Assembly (NCBI GenBank): GCA_026122225.1
Contig: JANEZZ010001905.1
Span: 186,001-250,000, forward strand
DNA length: 64,000 bases
Origin: Heloderma charlesbogerti
Taxonomy: Eukaryota; Chordata; Lepidosauria; Squamata; Helodermatidae
Direction: 5' to 3'
The translations under genes were made by a program, and so were the position numbers. How positions within the stretch are numbered: position 1 is the stretch's first letter; the number at the start of each line of letters is the position of its first letter. The notes below the pieces were generated by a model. It ran no database searches. It was not told where the DNA came from and worked only from the letters and a program-made list of their open reading frames with translations. Shown piece by piece: positions 10,851 to 22,839 of this stretch.

Positions 10851-12164
10851 AATGGGAATGCATGCAACACTGTGCAATTGTCATAGTCTGCACTTTCTGC
10901 ATTTCATTTTCATCTAGCCCCACACTTTACATTCCCCTTCTGTAGTTACATCCATGTGTATATATACCTGTTAACTTAGGATAATCCTTCATGCATCAGC
11001 TGAAATGGTCTATAGTCCACAAAAACTCATGCCGTGGCACATCTCGGGGGCACCAGGCCAAAGAAGGCCGGCTTATGCTGTAAGAAATGTTGGTCTTTAA
11101 GAGTCCTCATGGTTTTCTCTGCAACAGACTAAACTCCTCTGAAATGAACACAGAGAATCATTTTTGAGAGACTTGGTGGTGGCTTGAGAGAGGCTTTGCT
11201 TCCTGTGGTAGGAAGGTGGTGTGGGCCTTTGGCTGAGCAATAAAGATCTGATATTGGTGTGGAGCAGGTTTCCCCATCCAGCCTGCAAACCTCTGCTGCT
11301 GTTACCTCTGATCATGAAGAGGTTATTTAAAGGCGTTTAAACTTATATGCCTTGCATAGAACTGAGCTGTCCTTCCTAGGCATGACATCTTCTGCATGCC
11401 TGAAAGCTGTTGCACTGGGAGTTCTGAGTAGACATGCATAGGACTGAACCTGGTGGGAAAATGTCCAAAATGGTATGCATTACACCTGGCCCCACCCCCT
11501 GTGCCCGTTGGCCAACCCAGTTCTGGAATGCAGCCCCTGAGAACCCCCACCACCACTGAAATTGGAATTTGCCCCCTAGGCCAAAAATGTTTTGCCACTC
11601 CAATGTAGAGTCATTTAATTTGTTCCACTCTCATCCCTGGCCAGTTTTGCAAGTTTTTAATACAATGCAAAAACCTGCCAAACCTGCTTACTAGGGTAGG
11701 AGGTGGCATGAGTGTGCTCACAATGAGGTCCCTCCTTTGAACTGCCTGCAACTCTCTCCCTGCTCTGAAATTCACCCAGTATTGTGGAGTTTAGGGATGG
11801 CATCTACATCCCCATGGACCACATCCTCTCCTACAACATCCGTTTTAACTGCCCTCTACCCCAAGGATTTTCCCCAATTTTAACCTGTGGCAAGAAATTT
11901 TGTATATAGTTCCATGTGTTAGGAAAAGAAGCAACAAGCCCCCCACCCCTCCACCCCAGCCCCCCACATGGATTTCAGACAGCGTTTGAACACTTATCAT
12001 CCTGAGCCCTCATGCTTGCTGGGGAGGCAAAAGACCAAAGAAAATGCACAAAATTGTGAGCAAGCTTTCCAGTTCTCCAGACCTCTTCAGCAGGCTGAAT
12101 GTTCGACAAAGCTGTGTTGTGGGGAGGGAGAGAAATAAGCAGCCTTGGTGTTAAAGCACCCTTC
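10851..12164. other. Mostly unassigned DNA with repeat fragments
   Basis: A diverged CTTTAAGGTG-type repeat lies at about 10990-11115 (GTCTATAGTCCACAAAAAC, GTTGGTCTTTAAGAG). A half copy of the AATCCTATG repeat lies at about 11400-11450. A possible hAT end lies at about 11555-11605 (GGAATTTGCCCCCTAGGCC). No gene recognised. Confidence 0.45.
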
Positions 12165-12235
12165 CCTGGCCTGGTGCCATTGGCCATGCTGGCTGGGAAT
12201 GATGGGAGTTGCGGTCCAACCCATCAGAATGGGGG
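12165..12235. repeat. Half copy of the palindromic 'AACTCCCAT' repeat
   Basis: GGCCATGCTGGCTGGGAATG followed by GATGGGAGTTGCGGTCCAAC matches the centre and right arm of the family. Confidence 0.55.
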
Positions 12236-13159
12236 AAGCTGAAGTATACAGACGTTGCTGCTTTCACATCAAGGGTTTTCCCACACAGAGTCCCTCCCTT
12301 TTTTTGCGGTTAGGCTTTTGTTGCCTGCAGTTTTACAACCCATGATCCACACCAAGCCCCTTTTTCTTGGTGGGCATTGCAGGATTTTGCATCCACATGA
12401 GGGGGCAGACAGTGACAGAATGTCTCCAGGGGTCACGTCCCTGGCCCTCCCCTGGCCCCTCAGAGTGCTCTGTACCTCTCCCACAGTACCTTCGCTCGAT
12501 TTTGGGTGTACTCAGCTGGGCAGACTGAAAACCTTTTTCCCTGGACATGTGGTATTTTGGAATTTCTTAATGTAGAAAGATGGAGCACACAGCTCTGCTC
12601 ATTTCCTGCTTGGCTTCCTAACAAACATGGCTGCTTGGGGCGGCGGGCCACTGGCAGGCAGCTCAGAGCAGTTGAGCAGATTCGCTCCATCGCATGAATG
12701 AAATTTTTATTCATAGTCTTGCACAAGTCGGTTCTTCTGGACTAGCACTAGCATACATTTTTTTACAAAAGCACCAAAGCCAACTACAAATCAAGCTGGC
12801 GATTTCGGTACCAGTGCTAAGGACATGGCGCTCCGGGAGTAAAGCCACCAAAGAAACAATTAAGCAGCTGCTGCTAATGCCATTTTGAAGAGCTGGAAGG
12901 AGCTGCAGAACAGGGCTCTACAACGGGAAATACATGGCGAGCGATCAGGAAAGGGGTGCGCGTCTCCAACATGCCCTCCAACTTCCCCAGGGACAACTCC
13001 TCCCACCCTACTCCCACTCCACATTTTCCTGTCCACACAATCAAAGAAAATTTGTAGCTCTTCTGCTCTTTCCCTCCTTAACAGATTTTCCCTGTTAAGT
13101 AAAAAGTCAGGAGAATTGCTCCAAAAATACGGGCGGATTACAAAAGGACATCCTTGCCA
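12236..13159. other. Unassigned DNA
   Basis: No gene or repeat recognised. Short overlapping frames on both strands lack domains. Confidence 0.5.
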
Positions 13160-13397
13160 TCTGGCTCACCTGTGGCGTAGTGGTGAGAGTGTTGGACTAG
13201 GAGCCGAGAGATCTGGGTTCTAGTCCCCACTCGGCCATGGAAGCTCACTGGGTGACTTTGGGCCAGTCACAGACTCTCAGCCCAACCTACCTCACAGGGT
13301 TGTTGTTGTGAGGCTAAAATGGAGAGGAGGATAATGTAAGCCACCTTGGGTTCCTTGTGAGAGGAAAAAAGGCGGGATATAAATATAATAAAAAAGC
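13160..13397 (+). mobile_element. tRNA-derived, MIR-like SINE (good copy)
   Basis: The A-box region GTGGCGTAGTGGTGAGAGTG and the B-box-like GGTTCTAGTCC lie in a tRNA-like head. They are followed by GAAGCTCACTGGGTGACTTT, GGGCCAGTCAC, CTCACAGGGTTGTTGTTGTG, CCACCTTGGGTTCCTTG and GGCGGGATATAAATATAATA. It is the clearest member of this family in the window. SINEs of this design are abundant in squamates and share the MIR-like core. Confidence 0.85.
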
Positions 13398-13519
13398 AAG
13401 TGAATGGGCCATAGTGACTCCTCAACAAGTCCTCAGCTGGAAAAGCCCCAAGTCACCCCATCCTGCAGCTTTGCGTAACATCCACCCCGAGGAGCAGAAG
13501 TGTCTCTGCAGTGTCTGGG

Positions 13520-13640
13520 GCAGAGGTCTTCCTAGCCCTGCCACCGCCCGAGATGCTGGGGATTGAACCCAGGGCCTCCTGCATGCAAAGCAGGTGCTCA
13601 GCCAGTGAGGCCTGGGCCCTCTCATCCTGCTTTTAAGAGG
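13520..13640 (-). mobile_element. tRNA-Ala-like SINE head
   Basis: The reverse complement shows a tRNA-like head: a CTGGCTGAGCACCTGCTTTG region, GCATGCAGGAGGCCCTGGGT and a TTCAATCCCCAGCATC B-box. The same head occurs at 24733, 51520 and 55330. The cloverleaf is degenerate, so it is not a working tRNA gene. Confidence 0.65.
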
Positions 13641-14592
13641 CCATGGCACTGGATTGGCTCCTTTGTCTTACGCTTGGCCTTAAGAAGTTTGGATGACAAC
13701 AAGCCCTTCTCTAGCAAGGGCTAATTTCCATTTGGGTCCACTCCTTGAATATCTACAGTAACAGCGTACCGTTACCACATATACAGAATGTGGGTTGGAT
13801 CTAGGCTCGGCCTTTGGTTGATGGAGGAGCTCCACTCACTCCTCTGCCTTATTCCCTCCCCATCCCTCCCCCAGCTCACCTTATTCAGCAGGGTCCCCTG
13901 ACCCTTTGTGTAGCATTTTCAGGGGACTGGAAGGTCTGCTGTGGGGAGGAGGGGCAGGGAAATCTGTGTCTGCCAGGTCAGCTGCACATGCTAAATCAGG
14001 ATCTAACCCTCTGCTTCTGTTATCCACATACAGTAACCACAGCCTGTTCCTTCCCACAGACCTGGGATTTCAGGGGAGGGGCTGACAGGTCCCTTGCAGC
14101 TTTGTCCTTGCACACATCTGCCGCTGCCAAGGGGGCTGATCCGGTTTGCTTTCCTTCGGGTACTGATAAGCCTGTGTGGGCTCCCTGTCCTTCCTCCTCA
14201 GTGGCAGAATTCCACTGCTGCTTGGCTGTAGTACAAATTGGGGTAAACATTTGTGCAGTCACCTGGCCAGATGCTTGCGTAACTATGGGCACCAGGCTCA
14301 AAAGCCGCTGTTGCCACTGCTGTAGCTCCTGCTCCTGCTGAATCTGTGAAAAAGGTTGTCCTTTCAAACGGCAAGTCGTACGAAGAGTCTTCGCTCTCAC
14401 GCCGAGCCTGAATAATCTTCTGCACACAGAAATAAGGATGCTGCTGCTACTCTGCAGCCCTTCCTGATGCTTCCTAACATGGGCTTCCCCTGCTGAAATG
14501 AAGGCCTGGGTTTTGAATAGGGCAGCATTACAGGTCAGCACACCTGGACAGAAGGACATCAGGAGAGACCTGCTGGAGTGGTGGGGAACTTC
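13641..14592. other. Unassigned DNA
   Basis: No gene recognised. The 175- and 179-codon frames on opposite strands at 13.8-14.56 kb overlap and neither shows a domain. Confidence 0.5.
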
Positions 14593-16555
14593 ACAGAACC
14601 ATAGAATAGTGGGGTTGGAAGGGGCCTACAGGGCCATTGAGTCCAACCCCGTGCTCAGTGCAGGAATCCAAGTCAGAGCATCCCTGACAGGTGGCTGTCC
14701 AGCCTCGTCTTGAAGGCCTCCAGTGTGGGACAGCCCACCATTTCCCTAGGTAGTTGGTTCCATTGTTGTATTGCTCCAACAGTCAGGAAGTGTCTCCTGA
14801 TGTTCAGCCAGAATCTGGCTTCCTGGAACTTGAGCCCATTATTCCATGTCCTGCATTCTGGGATGATCGAGAAGAGATCTTGGCCTTCCTCTCTGTGACA
14901 GCCTTTCAAGTACTTGAAGAGCGCTATCCTATCTCCCCTCAGTCTTCTCTTCTCAAGGTTAAACAGGCCCAGTTCTTCCAGTCTCTCTTCATAGGGCTTT
15001 GTTTCCAGTCCTCTGATCATCTTTGTTGCCCTCCTCTGAACCCTCTCCAGTTTGTCTGCATCCTTCTTAAAGTGTGGTGCCCAGAACTGGACACAGTACT
15101 TCAGAGGAGGCCTAACCAGTGCTGAGTAGAGGGGAACTAGTACTTCACAGGATTTGGAAGCTATACTTCTATGAATGCAGCCCAAAAGATAATTTGCCTT
15201 TTTTGCAGCCACATCACATTGTTGGCTCATATTCAGCTTGTGATCGATGATAATTCCAAGATCCTTCTCGCTTATAGTATTGTTGAGCCACGCATCCCCC
15301 GTCTTGTAACTGTGCATTTGGTTTCTTTTTCCTAGGTGCAGAACTTGGCATTGATCCCTATTAAATGTAATTCTCTTGTTTTCTGCCCAGTGCTCCAGCC
15401 TCTCAAGATCACTTTGAATTCTATTTCTGTCTTCCAAAGTATTAGCTATCCTGCCCAATTTTGTGTCATCTGCAAATTTGATCAGCATTCCCTGCACCTC
15501 CTCCTCCAAGTCATTAATACAAATGTTGAAGAGCACTGGGCCCAGGACTGAGCCCTGTGGTACCCCATTTGTTACCTCCCCCCAGTTTGAGAAGATCCCA
15601 TTGATAAGCACTCTTTGAGTCTGATCCTGTAGCCAACTGTGGATCCACCAGATTGTTGTTTCATCTAGCCCACTTTGAGCTAGATTTCTCATCAGGACAT
15701 CATGGGGCACTTTGTCGAAAGCTTTGCTGAAGTCGAGGTATATGATTTCCACAGCCCACAAGGGAGGTGACCTGATCCAAAAATGAGATCAGATTTGTCT
15801 GGCAAGATTTGTTCTTGAAAAATCCATGTTGGCTTGGAGTAATCACTGCACTGTTTTCAAGGTGCTTACAGATGGATTGCTTTATCATCTGCTCCAGAAT
15901 TTTCCCAGTGACTGATGTCAGACTGACTGGTCTGTAGTTCCCAGGTTCCACCTTTTCGAAGATAGGGGCAACATTAGCTCTCCTCCAGTCATCTGGCACT
16001 TCCCCCACCCTCCATGATTGCTCAAAGAGAATAGACAGCAGTTCTGAGAGTTCTTCTGCCAGTTCCTTTATTACTCTAGGATGCAGTTCATCTGGCCCTG
16101 GAGATTTGAACTCATTCCAAGTAATTAGGTGTTCCTTGACCATATGCCTATCAATCTCAAACTGCAATCCTGCCCCTTCAGCCTGTACTTCGCCTTTGCC
16201 AGGGGGGTCATAGACCCTCTTTTGGGAGAAGACTGAGCCAAAGTAGGAATTGAGCACTTCTGCCTTTTCTTTGTCATCTGTTATCGTTTTGCCACCCTTA
16301 GTTAATAGCTGAACCACCATTTCTTTCCTCTGCCTTTTACTATGCACATAGCTGAAGAAAGCCTTTTTGTTGTTTTTAGCATCCCTCGCTAACCTCAGCT
16401 CATTCTCAGCTTTAGCCTTCCTGACACCATCCCTGCAATTCTGTGCTACCTGCCTGCACTCTTCCATTGTTGCTTGGCCTTCTTTCCACTTCCTCTATGT
16501 GTCCTTTTTTGTTTTTAGGTCATCTCTAAGCTTTTTGTGAAGCCACATTGGCTTC
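14593..16555 (-). mobile_element. CR1 LINE, 5'-truncated, with frameshifted reverse transcriptase ORF
   Basis: The minus strand carries the 3' two thirds of a CR1 retrotransposon. The polymerase is split between two frames. The upstream frame (16467 down to 15700, 255 codons) includes NYRPVSLTSVTGKILEQMI and QHGFFKNKSCQTNLISF. The downstream frame (15761 down to 14673, 362 codons) includes LDFSKAFD (residues 9-16, motif A), VPQGSVLGPVLFN and the catalytic FADD at residues 96-99. The two frames overlap by about 60 bp, so one or more small indels separate them. The element then reads [20 protein letters not shown] and ends in the CR1 3'-UTR. The endonuclease and 5' end are absent. It cannot encode a full polymerase, although its catalytic aspartates are retained. 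Confidence 0.9.
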
Positions 16556-16690
16556 TTGATAAGCATTCCATAATCTAATCCAGCATCTAATCCGGCATCC
16601 TGTTTCCCATAGTGGTCAGTCAGATGCCCCAGCAGGAAGCCCATAAGCCAGGCATGAAGGCAAGGGCTTCCTTCTGCTGTGCAGCCCACC
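16555..16690 (-). mobile_element. L3-like LINE 3'-UTR fragment
   Basis: The reverse complement contains CATGCCTGGCTTATGGGC, a CATCTGACTGACCACTATGG region and a GCCGGATTAGATGCTGG-like motif. This parallels the 3' ends at 6.2, 47.0, 54.7 and 61.5 kb. It abuts the truncated 5' side of the CR1 copy. Confidence 0.45.
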
Positions 16691-18029
16691 CCACCCCATG
16701 ACTGTCATAAGGACTGTGCAGAACCTTCTTTCCCTTTCCATGTTGGAGCAACTTCAGGTGTTACACAAAAGCAACAAGACAAAATGGTCAAAAGATTCCT
16801 ATATTCTCTTTCTGTGTTGCCTATGTGATGTCTGAAGGAGGAACTTGTAAATCTCTGGTGTGGAGAAATGTGCAAGGATTACACACATCTGGTGCTTGTG
16901 CACGATCCAGTTTCCTCCTACTTAACTTCTGGAATCGCCCTCAAGTCCTGTGTGGCTTAGGACTGGCCTCTGGAAGGAGTTGACATGTGGCTGTTTTAGA
17001 GTTGCTAGATCCATAGAGCGGAAGACCTTTATTAGGCTGACTCAAAGGCCCCCCCAGAATTGTGCCAGCTTTCGAGATCTCGAGATCTCTTCATGAGGCA
17101 AGCAGGTTGGGGTGTGTGGGTGAAATGTTGCCTGGATGTCGTAGTCAGGATGTCTGCATGGTCAGAGCCTTCAGATGATACAGAGGAGGAGGGTTTGCAG
17201 ACATTCAAACTGGACTGTGTCAGATGATGTAATGGTTTCAGGTTTGAGTGCCCCCAGGATCACTGGGAACAAGAAAGTTGCAGACAATTGTAGCTGCTCC
17301 CTTTTTGAAAATCCAGCTGTTAACTCAGAACTGTCTCCATCTGGGGAAACCAGGTGGGTTCCTTGGTAGCTCTCTTCCCCCAATGCCAGTCCCCACCACC
17401 AGCGATCCAAGACACAGCCACCAGATGTGAGCTCTGCCTCCGCAGGCACTCCACACAGCACTGCCCAGACCATGTCCCTCCTCCACATTGCTTCTTCATC
17501 GTCACAAAGGATGGTTGTACAGGAGCTGTGGAGAAGGGAAGGGAGTATTATCATGTACTATTGATAGGGAATACTTTTTGGTTTGGGGGATGCCACTGGG
17601 ATTAAGCATTAGCGAGAGAAACATGGAGAGTTTGCTTTTGGCTGAGCACTCCTGACTGAAAAACTGTGTTCCCTACTCCTGCCTGGGCATTCACGTCACT
17701 TGGCCAGGGCTGCTGCTGGGTCCTTCTGGCCTCCAGTTCTCCTGACTTTCTTTTTCGTAACTATGGCTCTCTTGCACAAATCATCCCTCAAGCTGCTTGA
17801 CCACTAAGCACTTTTCTGTTTTATTTTGCTCTATTTTGATGGTGCACAGAGGTCTCCATCATTGCATTGATTTTGGTGGGGGATGAGGGTGCTCCTAGTG
17901 GGCAGATGGTTTTATTTTGGGCCAAGAGCGCTTTGATTTGCTCCTCTTCTATGGCTCCAGGGAGGAAGCTCCCTGGGGGGCGGGGGGGGGTGTGTGCTGT
18001 TGAAGCAATGCCTTTATTTTAGCTGCTAG
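16691..18029. other. Unassigned DNA
   Basis: No gene or confident repeat recognised. The minus-strand frame 17171-17554 has no domain. Confidence 0.5.
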
Positions 18030-18310
18030 TACCCTGCAACTTCACTTTCCTGACCTTAATTCTCCTTTGGACTGATCTCTCTTGTGCTGCTGACCCCTGG
18101 ACTCCTGACGAGACCCTGTTCCTTGGACAGTGCTTGATTTGGATGCTTGCCTGGGTTGAGATTGGCTCTGCCACAGGTCCTGCTTTTGGACTGTCCTTCT
18201 TCTTGACCAGTGATGCCTCTGTGCTTCTGATCTTTGCCTGCCTTCTGACTTTGATGAATGGATTTAACCCACATTTTGCTCCAGGACTGATCTTGACCCA
18301 GCCATAGCAG
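18030..18310. repeat. Degenerate tandem-word region (TTGGACTGxxCTT / CTGACTTTG)
   Basis: The stretch is built from recurring variants of the words TTTGGACTG, CCTTGGACAG, CTTCTGACTTTG and CCTGGACTCCTGAC. This gives a quasi-periodic pyrimidine-biased pattern. It could be the 3'-UTR of a retroelement, but I cannot name the family. Confidence 0.3.
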
Positions 18311-19264
18311 GACAGGCCCTGTGTGTGTTCTGCTGTATGCAGCATATCAAAAAGAGCAAAGCATTTTGTTGAGAGTGAAGTAGTTTGGCTGGGCATGCAG
18401 CTCAGACAGGCACCTCACTCCTGCTTTCTGTGAAGGCAGAAGGAGGCAAAAGGTTAAAGACTCCAAGCTGGCAGCCCCTGGGAGGGCTGGTGGGGGGTGA
18501 GGGGGAGAGGCAGCCCAGCCCAGTGCAGCTTCAGCCAGAGATAATGGCCTGGAAAGCGCTTGTATTTCTCACTCTGGGTTTCTAGTTCAGCCTACAAGAG
18601 TCAAGCCATGAGCCAGCTACAACTTAAATGTCAGGACGCTGTGTTGTGAGCTCTGCGCTGGAGTGGGGGAATGGAGGCACAGGCCTAGTCAGCCACGAAC
18701 AGACATGCCAGCAGGCTTTGCAAGTGGGGAAAGGTGTTCAAAGAAATACGGGGCTTCTTTGTCGATGGTCTCGGCCTCTCCGTTCAAGGTTCCAGTGTGC
18801 CAGCATTGTGCCAGCCTCGGAGGGTGTGCAACACACACGTGGGTCCAAGGCTGCTATTGCAGAGTCCTCGCCAATGCTGCGCCAGGCCCTTGGGCAAGAG
18901 GCCCACCATGGGCGCCCTCCCTCCATGAGCCTCCCTTCTCCCACCACTGTCACCAACGGCTGTTGCTTCTCTGCCTCTTTCCATCACCTCTTTCCATTCT
19001 CCGCCTCCGCCATCGTTTCCGCTTGCTCGCTTGAAAGGCATGGAGCCAGGTGGCTGCTGCGGCGGCTCCTTCTCACCAGCACCCTTATCAGGCCAGAGCG
19101 AAAGGCAGGTAAACAAGCCGGTTGCAAGCCTGCAGAGAAGGAGCAAATCCTGGGAGCTCTTTGCGGCCCCTGCTGGGGTGTGGGCCCTCGGCAGGAGCCC
19201 AACCGTGCCTGCCCTGCTGGCATCAAGGGCTACTCCGATGTCCCTCTGTTCTTTCTTCAGCTTT
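18311..19264. other. Unassigned GC-moderate DNA
   Basis: Long overlapping frames occur on both strands (for example 18628-19500, 290 codons). They are low in recognisable domains and show mutual overlap expected of GC-rich non-coding DNA. No exon is assigned. Confidence 0.45.
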
Positions 19265-19410
19265 ACTGGGTTGTGGAACCTGGGAAGCTGCCTATACGGA
19301 GCCAGACCGTGGGTTCATCTAGCCCAGCGCTGTCGACACTGACGGGTAGCAGTGGCTCTCTGGGGCTGCAGGCAGGGTTCTTCCTGGCCCCACCTGGAGG
19401 TGTCAGCTGC
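19265..19410 (-). mobile_element. tRNA-Ala-like SINE body (head lost)
   Basis: Forward words GGGAAGCTGCCTATACGGAG, CCAGACCGTGGGTTCATCTA, CACTGACGGGTAGCAGTGGC and GGCAGGGTTCTTCC match the body of the complete minus-strand SINE at 55170-55405. The tRNA-like head is missing on the right. Confidence 0.6.
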
Positions 19411-19819
19411 AGCCCTGGCTGTCTGGCTCCTCATGCCTCAGGGGCTGTGGGCTGGGCTGGGCGGGAAACCTCCCTTCAGCATCCGCAGCGAGATGCGTGA
19501 GATGCGTCACGCTCCCTCTTGTGCTGCGACAGTCCTCAGCCATCTCGCCATCTCTTGCTTTCTGATGACTGCACAGTTTTGCATTTGAAAATGAAGAACT
19601 GTTGATTGGAAACCGTTTGCAAGAATAACACAAAAAGGTCTTGATTTGGGGGAGGGGCGGTGCATTCAGGATTGTTTGCCTAATTTGTGAATGCAATTGC
19701 AGTGATTGCCAAGCAGCCGGGCAGCTGAGAAGGCACACTTCTGGACGCCTTCCGGATTCTGATTTTCAGCTCTCGTAAACGCTGCGAGCCTTCAGCAATG
19801 GCCTGTTGAGTTTAGCAGC

Positions 19820-19905
19820 AACCCCAGCCTGGTGCCCAAACCGATGATGGGAATGATGGGAGTTGCAATCCAACACATCTGGAGGACACCGGGATGTGGA
19901 AGGCT
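19820..19905. repeat. Palindromic 'AACTCCCAT' repeat, right arm
   Basis: GATGGGAGTTGCAATCCAAC and ACATCTGGAGGACACCGGG match the right arm. The left arm is reduced to AGCCTGGTGCCC. Confidence 0.6.
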
Positions 19906-20149
19906 GGTCTGTTCTGATTGGCAGCAGCTCTGCAGGGTCTCAGGTGATCGTCCTTCTCATCACCAGCTCTTGGTCCTTCTAACTGGAGATATCAAGGACT
20001 GAACGTGGGGGATGGAGATACATATATAATCTGGGGGCCCTATCTATATTGCTTCTGTGCCAGTTTCATTGTCTTGGCTTCCCCCAAAGGCTTCTGGGAA
20101 TTGTCATCTGATGAGGGTGCTGACAATCCTCTTGCACAGATCCATAGTC

Positions 20150-20400
20150 CCAGGGCTGGCCCTGCCATGAGGAAGAGGCCGGTGGTCGCCTCAGGTGGCA
20201 GTTGCTGGGAGGAGGCCACAAAGCGCTGGAGAAGAGAGCCATGTGCCTCATGGCCAGCTGCCCGTGTGTTGCCCCATCACCAGTGTTGAAGAAAGCTTCA
20301 GCTGCTAGTCCAGTCAGTTTTTGTACTTGCCATGGAGGTGGTACCAGTCTGTTCTTTGCCTCAGGCTGCGAAACCTCTTGGGCTGGCTCCGCCGGGCCCT
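20150..20400. repeat. GGCCGGCCCT-type repeat, degenerate copy
   Basis: It starts at AGGGCTGGCCCTGCCATGAG and contains GGTCGCCTCAGGTGGCAG. It ends near CTTTGCCTCAGGCTGCGAAA and GGCTGGCTCCGCC. The GCCTCAGG words near both sides and the GGCTGGCCCT end match the copies at 27530 and 30680-31170. Confidence 0.45.
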
Positions 20401-22365
20401 CGCACAACTGCAATAGCCAGGGTCCCCTGGAAAGAGGCATGCCTGTTATGCCTGCTCATGTGTGTTGTAGCCATGTTTTCTGTCTGTTTTCTTTACACCC
20501 TGGCTTTCAACCATTTAAGGAGGCCCTGATCTGAGCCATAGCAGGTAGAGAAAGGGCGCATGACACAAAGCTTTCAGCGCCACCTGTAGATAGAGGGACA
20601 GGAAGGGGTTGTACGCAGGGGGAGATTCTCAAGGAGAGCGGAAGAGGGGTGGCTTAGGAGGGGAGGTGCTCCCATCGGAAATGTGCTATGTTCAGGTGGA
20701 CAAAAGTGAACAGAATGAAGATGGAGACTGACAGTGGTGTCACCTGCCCCAGAATTGAGTGTTTGGGAAAGGGCTGTGGTTCACGGTGTGTACCCTCATC
20801 CCACTGTCACGTCTACTTATCAGGTTTGGCAAGTTTATGTATAGCTTCAAAAACCTGCCACGCCTGTTTGAGCAGCAGCAATAGTGGGGCAAAGAAAAAT
20901 GTGCGTAATTGGTGGGAGGCGATTCCTCTCGGTCCCAAGGGACATTCCACGCTCCTCAGAACTCTTGCCCGTTTCCAGGTTTAGAAAGTTCTGCCGGAGC
21001 CGTTCAGAGAGGCCTGCCTTGCTGCTGTCGCATGAGAGATCTGCCAGAACGAGAGGCCTAGCGGAAGCCGCCCTGGGTGCATCAACCTCCTTGGATCTGG
21101 GGCCCACAGGGACGCTGCTCTGGGGCCCCTTGTCAGGATGGGCTCCAGCTTTCCTGCCCTCCCCATAGGGGCTTGCCTTGTATGGAGTGAGGCTGTTGGG
21201 GCGTGGCGCTCAGGACTGTCCAGTCAGCCAGCAGCAGCTCCGTAACACCTCAGGGCAGAGAAGGGGGCTGCCCAGCCTTGCTACCTGACCAGCCAGGGCC
21301 TGATGCTGGCCTCTCCTGGGCGCAAAGCAGCTGCTGTAGCAGTGGGCTATGGGGCCTCTCCGTTCCTTTGCAACTTTGACACCCCTCATTTATGAATAAG
21401 CCCCCTTTGCAAAAGACAGAGGGAGCGCCCACCCCAGCCCCTCCAAAGGCAGGTGGTCTGCAAAAGCCGCCTGCAGAGAGCAGACCAGAACGGAGCTGCT
21501 CCTGGGATGGCTTCAGCCGCAGCCCCGCGATCTTGCGCTGCCGCCTGCTTCCCAAGCCATTGTGGGGTTTGTCTCCTACAACAATGTCCTATTCCTGGAG
21601 GCAAATGGGCCCTTTTCCTTTGTGTATGTCCCTTCCGAACCCTACAATTACTTGGAGAGGAGAAGCACGTTCCCTCCCAACAGCTGGACAAAAGTACATT
21701 TCAACGCTGACCAAAAATGTGGGCTCAGCACTCTTGGTGGGCTTTGAAATGCCGGTTCTGTTCAGTCCTGGATTCTGTCTGAATCTTAAACAGAGCAGCT
21801 GCAGCTGCCTGCACGCCACATCTCCAGCTTTTGCAGACGCAAGGGGGTCAAAGGGAAACTTGGTCTGATTTCCTCATCTGCCCAGGCGGCGCAGCTCCGC
21901 CTCTCCCCGGCCATGTCCCTGTCTAACGCTGAGAAATGATTGATGCCAATTAGATAATGTCTGTGCCGACATCTGCTTTGGAGAAGAAAGTCTTTAGGAG
22001 GAGAAAACAGACATGGGGTGGCACCGCAGGGCCATGGGCGGCCACAAATGTCTTTGTGGAGATCTCCCAGGAAGATTTGTTACCCTGTTTTGAGGTTGAG
22101 CGGAGTACTGTTCAGCGTAGCTTCTCTGAGAAGAGTTTTAGCAGTTGTGCGAGCAGGCTTGGTGGCCCTGCCGGTCCCACAGAACAAAAACACACACAGG
22201 GAGCAACTGCAGGGATAACGTTGCTTGGACCGTCTGCTGTTCAAAATGCTGGAAGCGAGGATACAAGTAACACAGAGCTCTTCTTCAGCCAAAGAGTCCT
22301 CTAAGGTGGTAGAGATATGTGCACACCAAAAACAGGAGCAGCACTTGACTCCAGAAGTCAGTGCA
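20401..22365. other. Unassigned DNA
   Basis: No gene recognised. The 158-codon plus frame 21392-21868 overlaps other frames and lacks a domain. Confidence 0.45.
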
Positions 22366-22430
22366 AATTGTTGTTGTTCAGTCGTTAAGTCGTGTCCGAC
22401 TCTTCGTGGCCCCATGGACCACAGCACCAG
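22366..22430 (-). mobile_element. BovB-type 3' terminal fragment
   Basis: The forward strand reads TTGTTGTTCAGTCGTTAAG, CGTGTCCGACTCTTCGTGG and CCCCATGGACCACAGCACC. The reverse complement is the BovB 3' end (GTCCATGG...CACGAAGAGTCGGACACG...AACAACAA). About 60 bp remain, so it is either a severely 5'-truncated BovB or the tail of a BovB-dependent SINE. Confidence 0.75.
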
Positions 22431-22839
22431 CCAGATAAATGGTGAAAGAGTCATTGTACAGTTGGTGGAATGGATTGCTGGAAAGCTGCTGAACACAAAC
22501 AGCTGTTTAGGTTTTCAGAAGCAGGCTTCAAGCGGAACAGCATCTGTGCATTTGGATAGGAAAGTAATAGGAGCCCTGAAGCTGGATCAGAGTGGTGGCG
22601 GTAGTGGGGGGGGGGAATGGGCATCTGGAGGAGGCCAGGAGGTCAGACCGCCCTGCCCTGCCCCTTCCTCAGTGGTAGTCCTCTGTTGGAAACAAGATGC
22701 TAAACAAGACAGGACCTTTGGTGGGTGTCGATGAATCATAGAGCACACCCTTCTTTGTACTAGGGGGATGCTGCCCGACTCTCTGGGTGCTCGAAGTGCA
22801 AATTTTTGTACCTGGCAGACAGGCTGTTCCTGGTCAGCA
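22431..22839. other. Unassigned DNA upstream of a CpG island
   Basis: No gene or repeat recognised. A short poly-G run lies at about 22607-22616. Confidence 0.5.

Noticed and set aside
13160..13240. Possible tRNA gene (A- and B-box-like sequences)
   Set aside because: It is continuous with a SINE body repeated elsewhere in the window, and the cloverleaf is not intact.
18628..19500. 290-codon plus-strand frame
   Set aside because: It runs through part of a tRNA-Ala-like SINE (from 19265) and has no domain.
21562..21747. 61-codon frame beginning MGFVSYNNVLFLEANG, exon-like in appearance
   Set aside because: It looks protein-like, but I cannot match it to a family and there are no convincing splice sites around it. 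I left it unassigned.
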